Shown: piece by piece, positions 23,809 through 33,479 of the stretch
How positions within the stretch are numbered: position 1 is the stretch's first letter
Layout of the letters: the number at the start of each line of letters is the position of its first letter
From: Gemmatimonadales bacterium
GTDB taxonomy: Bacteria; Gemmatimonadota; Gemmatimonadetes; Gemmatimonadales; GWC2-71-9
Reading direction: 5' to 3'
Assembly: GCA_025928645.1 (NCBI GenBank)
Contig: JAICJD010000015.1
Span: forward strand, 1 to 36,054
Length of the DNA: 36,054 nucleotides
Notes under the pieces: model-generated
What the model saw: the letters and a program-made list of their open reading frames with translations, nothing else
Told to the model about the DNA's origin: nothing
The model's database searches: none
Position numbers and translations under genes: made by a program

Positions 23809-24696
23809 ATGGCCACCTCGACCGTCGCTACCGTGGTACCGCCGGTGCGCAAGCCGTCCGACGAGGAGCTCGACGTCTACGGCCTCACGCACCAGGGCAA
23901 GGTCCGCAAGACGAATCAGGACCACTTCCTCATCTGCTCGCTCCGCAAGCAGATGCTGGTCCACCTGACCAGCCTGCCGCACCTGACTCAGCTGCCCGTG
24001 CTGGGAGAGCGCCTGGCGTTTCTCGCCATGGTCGCGGACGGGGTGGGTGGCAGCGCCGCCGGCGAGACGGCCAGCCGCCTCGCGGTCGAGGCGGTGACGC
24101 GGTACGTCTCGGAAAGCGTCCGCTGCTACTACGCCTCCCAGGGTGAGAACGACGACGCCTTCCACGCCGCGCTCCAGGACGCGGCCCTCCAGTGCCACGC
24201 GGATATCGTCGCGATGGCCGAAGCCGAGCACGAGCTCGCGGGAATGGCCACCACGCTCACCCTCTGGCTCGGCCTGTGGCCGCGGGCCTACCTGCTGCAA
24301 GTGGGCGACAGCCGCTGCTACATGCTGCGGGACGGGCAGCTCACGCAGCTCTCGCGCGATCAGACCATGGCACAGGAGCTGATCGATGCCGGCATCCTCC
24401 GCGACGCGGACGCGCGCCACACGCGCTGGGCGAGCACGCTCTCGAGCTCGCTGGGGGGGCGCCAGACGGCCCCGGTGGTCACCCGGATGGACCAGCAGTG
24501 GGGAACGGTGGGGCTGCTGTGCAGCGACGGGCTCACCGCGCACGTCTCGGACGAACGCATCCGCGACCGGCTCACCCGGATGACCTCCGCCCGCCAGGCG
24601 TGTGAAGACCTCCTGCAGGACGCGCTGGACGGCGGCGGCAGCGACAACATCACGATCCTGGTGGGCCGCACGATCCGCCGGCATTCGGAGGGCTGA
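23809..24696 (+). CDS. PP2C-family Ser/Thr protein phosphatase
   Basis: PP2C phosphatases reverse Ser/Thr phosphorylation with two metal ions. The 295-residue soluble protein has the expected motifs: [13 protein letters not shown] (residues 27-39, metal Asp), [33 protein letters not shown] and [12 protein letters not shown] short unstructured N-terminus (about 20 residues) precedes the domain. The ATG at 23809 follows GAGG at 23801-23804; the upstream open frame has no family similarity. It could oppose the kinase at 14109-17252, but the two are 6.5 kb apart, so pairing is only a guess. secG follows after a promoter. Confidence 0.93.
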   Translation: MATSTVATVVPPVRKPSDEELDVYGLTHQGKVRKTNQDHFLICSLRKQMLVHLTSLPHLTQLPVLGERLAFLAMVADGVGGSAAGETASRLAVEAVTRYVSESVRCYYASQGENDDAFHAALQDAALQCHADIVAMAEAEHELAGMATTLTLWLGLWPRAYLLQVGDSRCYMLRDGQLTQLSRDQTMAQELIDAGILRDADARHTRWASTLSSSLGGRQTAPVVTRMDQQWGTVGLLCSDGLTAHVSDERIRDRLTRMTSARQACEDLLQDALDGGGSDNITILVGRTIRRHSEG

Positions 24697-24702
24697 ATCG
24701 AG

Positions 24703-24731
24703 TTGACCCAACCTGTGTCGCGGGTTAAAGT
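24703..24731 (+). promoter_or_regulatory. Promoter for secG
   Basis: TTGACC at 24703-24708 and TAAAGT at 24726-24731 are separated by 17 bases, a good match to the primary sigma-factor consensus. The expected transcription start is about 24738, 20 bases before the secG ATG. The region lies just after the phosphatase stop. A GAGGG Shine-Dalgarno site at 24748-24752 follows. This is sequence matching only. Confidence 0.65.
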
Positions 24732-24757
24732 TCCCGGCTGCTCAGGCGAGGGATTCC

Positions 24758-25240
24758 ATGTTCGCGTTTCTGCTCACGCTGCTCATTCTCGACGCGCTCG
24801 TGCTGTGCCTGGTCGTGCTGCTCCAGGCAGGGCAGGGCGGAGGCTTGGCCTCGCTCGGCGGCGGGACGACGGATACGGTGCTCGGCGGCCGCCAGGCGGT
24901 CACCCTGCTGACCAAGGCCACGTGGTGGTGCGGGGGCATCTTCCTGGTGCTCTCGCTCGCGCTCTCGCTGGTGCCGCGCGGTGCCAACCCGAGCGGGCTC
25001 CAGGAGCGGCTCAGGGCCGCTACGCCTCCAGCCCCAGGACCGGCGTCGCAGCTCCCGATCGGCACCGCGCCGGCCGCGCCCGCACCCGGCGCTGCCGGCA
25101 CGAATGCGGCGCCCGGCGCACCGGCCCAGAGCGCACCCACGGCGCCGGCCAAGGGACAGGCCGCGCCGGCCAAAGCCCCGACACCATCCACCGCGCCATC
25201 CAAGGGGTCCCCCGGGGCTCCCACCCCGCCGAAAAAGTGA
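24758..25240 (+). CDS. secG: Preprotein translocase subunit SecG with Ala/Pro-rich tail
   Basis: SecG is the small auxiliary subunit of the SecYEG inner-membrane channel. The 160-residue protein has two membrane helices (about 3-22 and 51-70) joined by the SecG-typical loop VLLQAGQGGGLASLGGG, followed by DTVLGGRQAVTLLTKAT. After residue 75 there is a long Ala/Pro/Gly-rich tail with scattered Lys, ending TPPKK. Usual SecG proteins are 75-110 residues, so the tail is an extension of low complexity. The ATG at 24758 follows GAGGG at 24748-24752. carA begins 25 bases after the stop. Confidence 0.94.
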   Translation: MFAFLLTLLILDALVLCLVVLLQAGQGGGLASLGGGTTDTVLGGRQAVTLLTKATWWCGGIFLVLSLALSLVPRGANPSGLQERLRAATPPAPGPASQLPIGTAPAAPAPGAAGTNAAPGAPAQSAPTAPAKGQAAPAKAPTPSTAPSKGSPGAPTPPKK

Positions 25241-25265
25241 GAGCAGCCGAGTGCGGGGTGACCGA

Positions 25266-26402
25266 GTGACGGATCGCCCCGCTTTCGTTTTGCTGGAGGA
25301 CGGCGCGTGGTTTCCCGGAACCACGACGCGACCCATCGATCCGGCGTTCGGCGAGGTCGTCTTCACGACCAATCTCACCGGGTACCAGGAGACGTTCACC
25401 GATCCCAGCTACCTCGGCCAGATCGTGGTCATGACGGCGCCGATGATCGGCAACTACGGTGTGAACGTCGAGGACATGGAGTCGGGCCACCCGCAGGTCA
25501 CCGGCGTCGTGGTGCGCGAGATGAGCCGCCACCCGTCGAACTGGCGCGCCTCGCGCAGCCTGGACGACTGGCTCGCCGAAGCGGGCATCCCCGTGCTCGA
25601 AGGCATCGACACCCGGCGCCTCACCCGCCACCTCCGTGAGCGCGGAGCCATGCGCGGCGTGCTGGCCGAGGGGCGGCAGCCCGGTCGGGAGCTCACGGCA
25701 CAGCTCCTGGCGTCGCCTTCTATGGAGGGGCTCGATCTCGCCTCACGCGCCGGCACCCGCGAGCGCACGACCGAGGGTGACGGTCCACTTGTGGTCGCCT
25801 TTGACTATGGAATGAAGCGCACCATCACGCGGATGCTGGTGCAGGCCGGCTGCCGCGTCACGGTGGTGCCGGCGGCGACCTCGGCCCCGGAAGTCCGGGC
25901 GCTAAATCCTGATGGTCTCTTCCTTTCGAATGGACCGGGCGATCCGGCGGCCGTCGAATATGCCCTGGAGACTCTCCGCGATCTGGCGGGTGGAGGACTG
26001 CCCACCTTCGGCATCTGCCTGGGACATCAATTGATCGGGCTCGCGTTCGGCGGCTCTACGGCGAAGCTGCCCTACGGCCACCGCGGGGGAAACCACCCGG
26101 TGCGGGACGTGCGGACCGGACAGGTCCTCATCACCACGCAAAATCATGGCTTCGCGGTAGTTGGCGACGCCGACGGCGTTCCCGGCGCGCCCGGGCTCGA
26201 GGTGAGTCACCTCAACCTGAACGACGGAACGATCGAAGGTGTGCGCCATCGCGAGCTTCCCCTGTTCGCCGTGCAATACCACCCCGAGGCGGCCCCCGGA
26301 CCCCACGACGCGTTCCCGCACTTCAAGGAATTCATGGCGTCGCTGCGTCAGGAACGGGCTCCGTTGCCCCAACCCCTTGACAGGCAACACTTAAGCTCAT
26401 AA
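25266..26402 (+). CDS. carA: Carbamoyl-phosphate synthase, small (glutaminase) subunit
   Basis: CarA releases ammonia from glutamine for carbamoyl phosphate synthesis in the arginine and pyrimidine pathways. The 378-residue protein has the N-terminal CarA domain (FVLLEDGAWFPGTTT, FTTNLTGYQETFTDPSYLGQ, GIDTRRLTRHLRERGAM). The class I amidotransferase domain follows, with LSNGPGDP, the nucleophile Cys251 in GICLGHQLIGLA, and the His/Glu pair in VQYHPEAAPGPHDA. The GTG at 25266 is preferred. Another in-frame GTG, at 25251, would add five residues, and neither has a strong Shine-Dalgarno site. carB is not nearby. The TAA stop overlaps the -10 box of the hup promoter. Confidence 0.96.
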   Translation: MTDRPAFVLLEDGAWFPGTTTRPIDPAFGEVVFTTNLTGYQETFTDPSYLGQIVVMTAPMIGNYGVNVEDMESGHPQVTGVVVREMSRHPSNWRASRSLDDWLAEAGIPVLEGIDTRRLTRHLRERGAMRGVLAEGRQPGRELTAQLLASPSMEGLDLASRAGTRERTTEGDGPLVVAFDYGMKRTITRMLVQAGCRVTVVPAATSAPEVRALNPDGLFLSNGPGDPAAVEYALETLRDLAGGGLPTFGICLGHQLIGLAFGGSTAKLPYGHRGGNHPVRDVRTGQVLITTQNHGFAVVGDADGVPGAPGLEVSHLNLNDGTIEGVRHRELPLFAVQYHPEAAPGPHDAFPHFKEFMASLRQERAPLPQPLDRQHLSS

Positions 26403-26405
26403 GAT
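26377..26405 (+). promoter_or_regulatory. Promoter for the HU gene, overlapping the end of carA
   Basis: A perfect TTGACA at 26377-26382 is followed after exactly 17 bases by TAAGAT at 26400-26405. The -10 box includes the carA stop codon TAA (26400-26402). Transcription would start near 26412, giving a leader of about 46 bases before the HU ATG. This is the best promoter match in the window and fits an abundant protein such as HU. Confidence 0.75.
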
Positions 26406-26457
26406 CGGCGCTAGGAGGCCTGCCAGCTTCGCCGCCTGCAACCCGTCTGGGGGACGC

Positions 26458-26787
26458 ATGACCAAGGCCGATCTCGTCGAACAGGTGACTGCCTCGATTG
26501 CCAAGACCGCGGGTCCCATGATCTCGAAGAAGGATTGCGCCCGTGTGGTGGACGCATTCCTCGAGGCGGTCAAGGACGCCCTGAAGCAGCAGCACAACAT
26601 CGAGGTCCGCGGCTTCGGGACGTTCAAGATCCGCCGGCGGAAGACGCGGATGGCGCGCAACCCGCGCACCGGCGATCCGGTCGAGGTGGCCGCGCGTCCG
26701 GTTCCGGTCTTCAAGCCCAGCAAGGAGTTGCGGGCCCTGGTCGCCGACGAGGGCGAGCCCGAGGCAGAAGCCGCCCAGGGCATGTAG
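26458..26787 (+). CDS. hup: HU/IHF-family DNA-binding protein
   Basis: HU proteins bend and compact DNA. The 109-residue protein has the family fold: MTKADLVEQVTASIAKTAG with the two N-terminal helices, IEVRGFGTFKIRRRKTRMARNPRTG with the DNA-binding beta arms (the RNPRTG tip), and VAARPVPVFKPSKELR. It has about 18 residues beyond the normal end, acidic and low in complexity (DEGEPEAEAAQGM). Whether it is HU or IHF cannot be decided from sequence. A GGGGGA Shine-Dalgarno site precedes the ATG at 26458. It has its own promoter and is followed by a strong terminator, so it is probably monocistronic and highly expressed. Confidence 0.95.
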   Translation: MTKADLVEQVTASIAKTAGPMISKKDCARVVDAFLEAVKDALKQQHNIEVRGFGTFKIRRRKTRMARNPRTGDPVEVAARPVPVFKPSKELRALVADEGEPEAEAAQGM

Positions 26788-26822
26788 CCGGCCCGTCCGT
26801 TTTACGACGCTCGGTTCCTGCA

Positions 26823-26858
26823 GGGGCCGCTCCGCGCGTGTCGCGGAGCGGCCCCGTT
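26823..26858 (+). terminator. Intrinsic terminator after the HU gene
   Basis: A perfect 14-base-pair stem, GGGGCCGCTCCGCG (26823-26836) with its exact complement at 26842-26855, encloses a five-base loop CGTGT. It is followed by GTTTC, a short T-tract. The T run is weak, but the stem is very stable. It lies 35 bases after the HU stop and 21 bases before moaD. Confidence 0.85.
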
Positions 26859-26876
26859 TCGTGGTAGTTTTCCCTT

Positions 26877-27143
26877 ATGACAACGGCAGCGCCTTCGGTC
26901 GTCACGGTCCACGTCCTTCTCTTTGCCAGCTATGCGGACGCGCTGGGAGTGGACACGCTGGACCTCACGCTTCCGGCCGGCTCCACGGTCGGCACGGTGA
27001 TCGAGCGGCTGCGGGCGCTTCCGGGGGGCGATCGTCTGCCGCTCAAGCCGCTGTGCGCACGCAACCTGGCGCATGCGGCGGCCGGCGACGCGCTCGTCGC
27101 CGGCGACCAGATCGCCGTCCTTCCGCCGATGGCGGGAGGCTGA
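26877..27143 (+). CDS. moaD: Molybdopterin synthase small subunit
   Basis: MoaD carries the sulfur, as a C-terminal thiocarboxylate, for the conversion of precursor Z to molybdopterin. The 88-residue ubiquitin-like protein has VTVHVLLFASYADALG at the start, LTLPAGSTVGTVIERL, and the required C-terminal Gly-Gly (PPMAGG). It is preceded by the HU terminator and no Shine-Dalgarno site is visible. TAGTTT (26865-26870) lies six bases before the ATG, which would fit a leaderless transcript. moaE follows at once. Confidence 0.93.
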   Translation: MTTAAPSVVTVHVLLFASYADALGVDTLDLTLPAGSTVGTVIERLRALPGGDRLPLKPLCARNLAHAAAGDALVAGDQIAVLPPMAGG

Positions 27144-27145
27144 CC

Positions 27146-27571
27146 GTGGATCTCATCACCGATCGGCCGATCGAGCTGGCTCCGCTGGTCGCGAGCGTGC
27201 AATCACCCGAGCGCGGCGGTGTCGCCGTCTTCCTGGGGCAGGTCAGGAACCATCACGAGGGTCGGGGCGTCGTGGGCCTGGAGTACTCGGCCTACGAGCC
27301 AATGGCCGAGGCCGAATGCGCCCGGATCCTGGCCGAGGCGAGGAGCCGCTGGGGCGCGGCGGTCGCGCTGCGGCACCGGATCGGGGCCCTTTCGGTCGGC
27401 GACGCCGCGGTGGCGGTCGTCGCCGCCTCGGCCCATCGCGAGTCGGCGTTCGCGGCCTGCCGCTACGTCATCGAGGAAGTGAAGCGGCGGGTGCCGATCT
27501 GGAAGCGGGAACACTACGCCGACGGGAGCCTGGCCTGGGTCGACCCCACGGCCACGCTGCAGCGCACGTGA
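27146..27571 (+). CDS. moaE: Molybdopterin synthase catalytic subunit
   Basis: MoaE pairs with MoaD to insert the dithiolene sulfurs of molybdopterin. The 141-residue protein has the family blocks GGVAVFLGQVRNHHEGR, LEYSAYEPMAE, HRIGALSVGDAAVAV, SAHRESAFAACRYVIEEVKRR (shown in part as HRESAFAACRYVIEEVK) and VPIWKREHYADGSLAWV, which includes the conserved Lys residues of the active site. The start is the GTG at 27146, six bases after GGGAGG (27134-27139). A longer open frame upstream through moaD is rejected. The TGA stop overlaps the moaA ATG as TGATG. Confidence 0.96.
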   Translation: MDLITDRPIELAPLVASVQSPERGGVAVFLGQVRNHHEGRGVVGLEYSAYEPMAEAECARILAEARSRWGAAVALRHRIGALSVGDAAVAVVAASAHRESAFAACRYVIEEVKRRVPIWKREHYADGSLAWVDPTATLQRT

Positions 27572-28605
27572 TGCCGCGCGACGCGAGCTTCCGCGACGCC
27601 TACGGACGGCCGCTCCGCAACCTGCGGATCTCGGTCACCGATCGGTGCAACATGCGGTGTCGCTACTGCATGCCGGAGGCGGAGTACGTGTGGCTGCCGC
27701 GGCAGTCGATCCTGAGCTTCGAGGAGATCGACCGGCTCGCGGGCATCTTCCTCGACCTCGGCGTGCGCAAGCTGCGGCTGACCGGCGGCGAGCCGCTGCT
27801 CCGTCACGATCTGTCCGCACTGGTGCGGCGGCTCGCGACGCACCCGGCGCTCGGCGATCTCGCGCTCACGACCAACGGCATCCTGCTGGCGCGGCACGCG
27901 GACGCGCTCCGCTCGGCGGGCCTCCGGCGCGTGACCGTGAGCCTCGATACGCTCCGACCCGAGCGGATGGCGTCGTTCGCGCGGACCGCGCGACACGGCG
28001 AGGTGCTCGAGGGGATCACGGCCGGCACCGCCGCAGGCTTCGACTCGGTCAAGCTCAACACGGTGGTGATGCGCGGCTACAACGAGGACGAGCTGCTCGA
28101 CCTGCTCGAGTTCGCCAGGGTTCGCGGCCTCGAGATCCGATTCATCGAATACATGGACGTGGGCGGCGCGACGCAGTGGGACATGGGCCAGGTGGTCTCG
28201 CGGGACGAGATCCTCGCGGCGATCGCGGCCCGCCACGGTCCCGTCCAGGCGCTGGAGGAGCACGCCTGGGCCCCGGCCGAGCGGTTCCGGCTGGCGGACG
28301 GAACGACCTTCGGCGTGATCGCCTCGACCACGGCGCCGTTCTGCCGGACCTGCGACCGCGCCCGGCTCACCGCCGACGGCACGCTGTTCCTTTGCCTGTA
28401 CGGCGAGCGCGGGCTCGACCTCCGCGAGCTGCTCCGCGGCGGCGCCTCCGATCCGGAGATCGCCGTGCGGGTTCGCGAGGTCTGGGCCTCCCGGACGGAC
28501 CGGGGCGCGGAAGACCGTGCCGGGCTCGACCGCCGCGGCGCGCTCTATCAAATCGACGGACTCCGCGCCGACCCCCGGCGCGAGATGCACACCCGCGGCG
28601 GCTGA
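27571..28605 (+). CDS. moaA: GTP 3',8-cyclase (radical SAM)
   Basis: MoaA, with MoaC, starts molybdenum cofactor synthesis by radical cyclisation of GTP. The 344-residue protein has the radical SAM cluster CNMRCRYC (Cys26, Cys30, Cys33), the SAM-binding LTGGEPLLR, and VSLDTLRPERM. The second cluster is C258, C261 and C275 (FCRTCDRARLTADGTLFLC). The C-terminal Gly-Gly (HTRGG), needed for activity in known MoaA proteins, is present. The ATG at 27571 overlaps the moaE stop. moaC, moeA and mog-type genes are not in the window, so the pathway must be completed elsewhere. Confidence 0.97.
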   Translation: MPRDASFRDAYGRPLRNLRISVTDRCNMRCRYCMPEAEYVWLPRQSILSFEEIDRLAGIFLDLGVRKLRLTGGEPLLRHDLSALVRRLATHPALGDLALTTNGILLARHADALRSAGLRRVTVSLDTLRPERMASFARTARHGEVLEGITAGTAAGFDSVKLNTVVMRGYNEDELLDLLEFARVRGLEIRFIEYMDVGGATQWDMGQVVSRDEILAAIAARHGPVQALEEHAWAPAERFRLADGTTFGVIASTTAPFCRTCDRARLTADGTLFLCLYGERGLDLRELLRGGASDPEIAVRVREVWASRTDRGAEDRAGLDRRGALYQIDGLRADPRREMHTRGG

Positions 28606-29087
28606 TGGCGCTGCACGTGGCGCTGATCCAGCCCCGGATCCCCCCGAACACCGGCAACATCGCCCGGCTGTGCGCGGCGACGGATACGCCGCTTCATCTG
28701 ATCGGGCCGCTCGGCTTCTCGCTCGACGCCCGCGACGTGAAGCGCGCGGGGCTCGACTACTGGGACAAAACCGACCTGTGGGTCCACCCCGACTGGTTCG
28801 CCTTCCGCGACGCGATCAGCCGTGAGCGGTGTCTGTACTTTTCAGCCAACGCCGAGCTGGACTACCGCACCGCGACGATCCGCGACCGAACCGTGCTCGT
28901 TTTCGGCAACGAGACCGACGGGATGCCGACGCGCATCCTCGAGAAGTATCCGCGGCGCTGCTTCCGGATTCCGATGCCGGGCAACGTCCGGAGTCTCAAT
29001 CTGGCGAACGCCGTGAGCGTCGTCCTGTACGAGGGGCTGCGGCAGCTCGGGCTGCCGCTTCCGGCGGGGTTGGAAGCCGAAACGTGA
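28605..29087 (+). CDS. trmL: tRNA (cytidine/uridine-2'-O)-methyltransferase, TrmL family
   Basis: TrmL methylates the 2'-O of the wobble nucleotide 34 in certain leucine tRNAs. The 160-residue SPOUT (trefoil-knot) protein is close to E. coli TrmL (157). It has LIQPRIPPNTGNIARLCAA near the start (ALIQPRIPPNTGNIARL), LVFGNETDGMP in the middle, and the knot segment IPMPGNVRSLNLANAVSVVLYE at the end (seen as PMPGNVRSLNLANAVSVVL). The ATG at 28605 overlaps the moaA stop as TGATG, so it is coupled to the moa genes, although its role in tRNA modification is unrelated. Confidence 0.95.
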   Translation: MALHVALIQPRIPPNTGNIARLCAATDTPLHLIGPLGFSLDARDVKRAGLDYWDKTDLWVHPDWFAFRDAISRERCLYFSANAELDYRTATIRDRTVLVFGNETDGMPTRILEKYPRRCFRIPMPGNVRSLNLANAVSVVLYEGLRQLGLPLPAGLEAET

Positions 29088-29098
29088 GCGCATAGATT
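29070..29098 (+). promoter_or_regulatory. Possible promoter for mdh-sdhCAB
   Basis: TTGGAA at 29070-29075 and TAGATT at 29093-29098 are 17 bases apart, with four of six consensus matches in each box. The pair lies at the end of trmL and would give a leader of about 60 bases before mdh. The match is moderate, so mdh might also be read through from the moa operon. Confidence 0.4.
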
Positions 29099-29164
29099 CG
29101 GGCCACTTGGCGGTGCTCGGTCGTCCATCGCCGCCGCAACTCGCAGTCACGAAAGCACTCAGGC

Positions 29165-30097
29165 ATGCTCGGAACAGTGGCCGTCGTCGGCGCCGGCAAC
29201 GTGGGCGCCACCGCAGCGCAGCGTCTCGCCGAGAAGCATCTCGCCCGCACCGTGCTCATGATCGACGTCGTCGAAGGGGTGCCCCAGGGCAAGGCGCTCG
29301 ATCAGTGGCAGTCGGGCCCGATCGAGGGCTTCGACGCGCGCGTCGTGGGCAGCAACGGCTACGACGAGGCGGCCGGCGCCGACCTGTTCGTGGTCACCGC
29401 GGGCATCGCGCGGAAGCCCGGGATGAGCCGGGACGATCTGGTCAAGACCAATGCCGGCATCGTGCGCTCGGTGGCCAAGGAAATCGCGCGGGTGGCGCCG
29501 CAGTCGATCATCGTGGTCGTGTCGAACCCGCTCGATGTGATGTGCTACGTGGCCATGCGGGCCAGCGGCTTCCCCCGGGAGCGCGTCCTGGGCATGGCCG
29601 GCGTGCTCGACACGGCGCGCTACCGCATGTTCCTCGCCGAAGCCATGGATGTATCGGTCGAAGACATCCAGGCGATGGTGCTCGGCGGCCACGGCGATAC
29701 GATGGTGCCGCTCGTATCCTACACCGCCGTCTCCGGCATCCCGGTGAGCCAGCTGCTGGCCGCGGACAAGCTCGCCGGCATCGTGGACCGCACGCGCGGC
29801 GGCGGCGCCGAGATCGTGAGCCTCCTCAAGACCGGTTCGGCCTACTACGCGCCGAGCGCGGCGGCGGTGCAGATGGTGGAGGCAATTGCCCTCGACAAGC
29901 GGCGGGTGCTCCCGTGCGCCGCCTGGCTGCAGGGCGAGTACGGCCTCCGCGACGTGTTCTGCGGCGTGCCCTGCAAGCTGGGACGCCGCGGCCTCGAGCG
30001 CATCCTCGAGATCAAGCTGAGCGACGCGGAACGCGCCGACCTGGTGAAATCGGCCGAGGCGGTGCGGTCGACCCAGGCGATGGTGGACGCCGGTTGA
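29165..30097 (+). CDS. mdh: Malate dehydrogenase, LDH-like type
   Basis: Mdh oxidises malate to oxaloacetate with NAD in the citric acid cycle. The 310-residue protein has [16 protein letters not shown] (NAD-binding), Asp34 at the end of the second strand favouring NAD over NADP, and Arg83 and Arg89 in [13 protein letters not shown]. Arg at the first of these marks malate rather than lactate dehydrogenase. [10 protein letters not shown] and the catalytic His176 in [10 protein letters not shown] are intact. The sequence belongs to the LDH-like MDH group, also seen in Chlorobi and Bacillus. It lies seven bases before sdhC, so mdh and the succinate dehydrogenase genes are probably one operon. 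Confidence 0.97.
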   Translation: MLGTVAVVGAGNVGATAAQRLAEKHLARTVLMIDVVEGVPQGKALDQWQSGPIEGFDARVVGSNGYDEAAGADLFVVTAGIARKPGMSRDDLVKTNAGIVRSVAKEIARVAPQSIIVVVSNPLDVMCYVAMRASGFPRERVLGMAGVLDTARYRMFLAEAMDVSVEDIQAMVLGGHGDTMVPLVSYTAVSGIPVSQLLAADKLAGIVDRTRGGGAEIVSLLKTGSAYYAPSAAAVQMVEAIALDKRRVLPCAAWLQGEYGLRDVFCGVPCKLGRRGLERILEIKLSDAERADLVKSAEAVRSTQAMVDAG

Positions 30098-30104
30098 TCG
30101 GACG

Positions 30105-30767
30105 ATGAATCGCGCGCTCGCGCTGTGGCATTCGTCGATCGGCAAGCACGCGGTCATGGCGGTCACCGGCGTGATCATGGTGCTCTACCTGATCACTCAC
30201 GTGGTCGCCAACCTGCTGATCTTCCAGGGCCCCAGCGGGATCAACGCCTACAGCCGCTTCCTCCACGGGACGGGCGGCGCGCTCTGGATCGCCCGGCTGG
30301 TGCTCCTCGTCGCCGTCGTGCTGCACATCATGGCGGCGGTCCAGCTGACCAACCGGCGGCGGGCCGCGCGGCCGGTCGGCTACGCCGCGGGCCGCCAGCC
30401 CCAGGTGTCCACGCTCGCGTCACGCACGATCCGCTGGGGCGGCGCGCTGATCCTCGTGTTTCTGATCTACCACATCCTTCACTTCACGCTGGGCACCGTC
30501 CACGCCTCGTTCGTGGAAGGCGACCCCTACCACAACGTGGCCACGGGGTTCCGGAACCCGCTCGTGGTCGTGTTCTACGAGATCGCGATGGCCGCCGTGG
30601 GCCTCCACCTGTACCACGGCATCTGGAGCAGCGGGCGCACGCTGGGAGTGAGCACGCCGTCGCCCCGGCCGCTCCGGCGCCAGCTCGCGCTCGCGCTCGG
30701 TGTGCTGGTGTGGCTCGGCTTTGCCGTCATTCCGCTGGCGGTGTTCGCGGGGATGGTTCCGGCGTGA
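30105..30767 (+). CDS. sdhC: Succinate dehydrogenase cytochrome b subunit (type B)
   Basis: This 220-residue membrane anchor carries heme and passes electrons from succinate dehydrogenase to quinone. It has five hydrophobic helices, the pattern of the single-anchor, di-heme SdhC of Bacillus-type enzymes. Candidate heme-binding His residues lie within or next to the helices ([43 protein letters not shown]). There is no sdhD, consistent with type B, which usually works with menaquinone. Start at ATG 30105; only a weak CGGA precedes it. sdhA follows after 31 bases. Confidence 0.92.
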   Translation: MNRALALWHSSIGKHAVMAVTGVIMVLYLITHVVANLLIFQGPSGINAYSRFLHGTGGALWIARLVLLVAVVLHIMAAVQLTNRRRAARPVGYAAGRQPQVSTLASRTIRWGGALILVFLIYHILHFTLGTVHASFVEGDPYHNVATGFRNPLVVVFYEIAMAAVGLHLYHGIWSSGRTLGVSTPSPRPLRRQLALALGVLVWLGFAVIPLAVFAGMVPA

Positions 30768-30798
30768 GCGGGGGGCGGGCGTCTCTCGGGAGAAGGTC

Positions 30799-32708
<1,910 letters not shown>

Positions 32709-32712
<4 letters not shown>

Positions 32713-33479
32713 ACCTGACCCTGCACGTCTGGCGCCAGGCCGGCCCCGACGCGCCGGGCCGCATGGTCCGGTACGAGGCGGCCGACATCAGCCCCGACAT
32801 GTCGTTCCTCGAGATGCTCGACGTGGTGAACGAACGGCTGATGCAGACCGGCGACAGCCCGATCGCCTTCGACCACGACTGCCGCGAGGGGATCTGCGGC
32901 TCGTGCAGCCTGATGATCAACGGGGTGGCGCACGGCCCGAACCCCGGCACGGCCACCTGCCAGCTCCACATGCGGAGCTTTGCCGACGGGGACGAGATCC
33001 ACATCGAGCCCTGGCGGGCGCGGGCCTTTCCGGTCGTGCGCGACCTGGTCGTGGATCGCGCGGCGCTCGACCGGATCATCGCCGCCGGCGGATTCGTGAG
33101 CGCGGCGACCGGGAGCGCGCCGGACGGCAACGCCACGCTCATTCCCAAGGACACGGTGGACACGGCCATGGACGCCGCGCAGTGCATCGGCTGCGGCGCG
33201 TGCGTGGCGGCCTGCCCCAACGGCTCGGCTTCGCTCTTCACCGCGGCCAAGATCACCCACCTCGGCCTCCTCCCGCAGGGCCAGCCCGAACGGCTCCAGC
33301 GGGCGCGCCGCATGGTAGAGCGGATGGACATCGAGGGGTTTGGGGGCTGTACGCTCTACGGGGAGTGCCAGGAGGCATGTCCCAAGATGATCAGCATCGA
33401 CACGATTACCCGAATGAACCGGGACTTCCTTCGCGCCTCCATGACGCCGGTGCGCGCGGCGGTGGCCGAGTCCGACTGA
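32709..33479 (+). CDS. sdhB: Succinate dehydrogenase iron-sulfur subunit
   Basis: SdhB moves electrons from FAD to quinone through three iron-sulfur clusters. In this 256-residue protein, the 2Fe-2S site is [10 protein letters not shown] with a later Cys in GTATC. The 4Fe-4S site is [12 protein letters not shown] and the 3Fe-4S site [12 protein letters not shown]. The order and spacing agree with the family. The ATG at 32709 overlaps the sdhA stop as ATGA. The stop at 33477-33479 overlaps a CTG proposed as the start of the next gene, so sdhB may be translationally coupled to a secreted protein. Confidence 0.97.

Noticed and set aside
29100-29135. Hairpin between trmL and mdh as a terminator
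   Set aside because: Only about five GC pairs (GGCGG with CCGCC), imperfect and with no T-tract.
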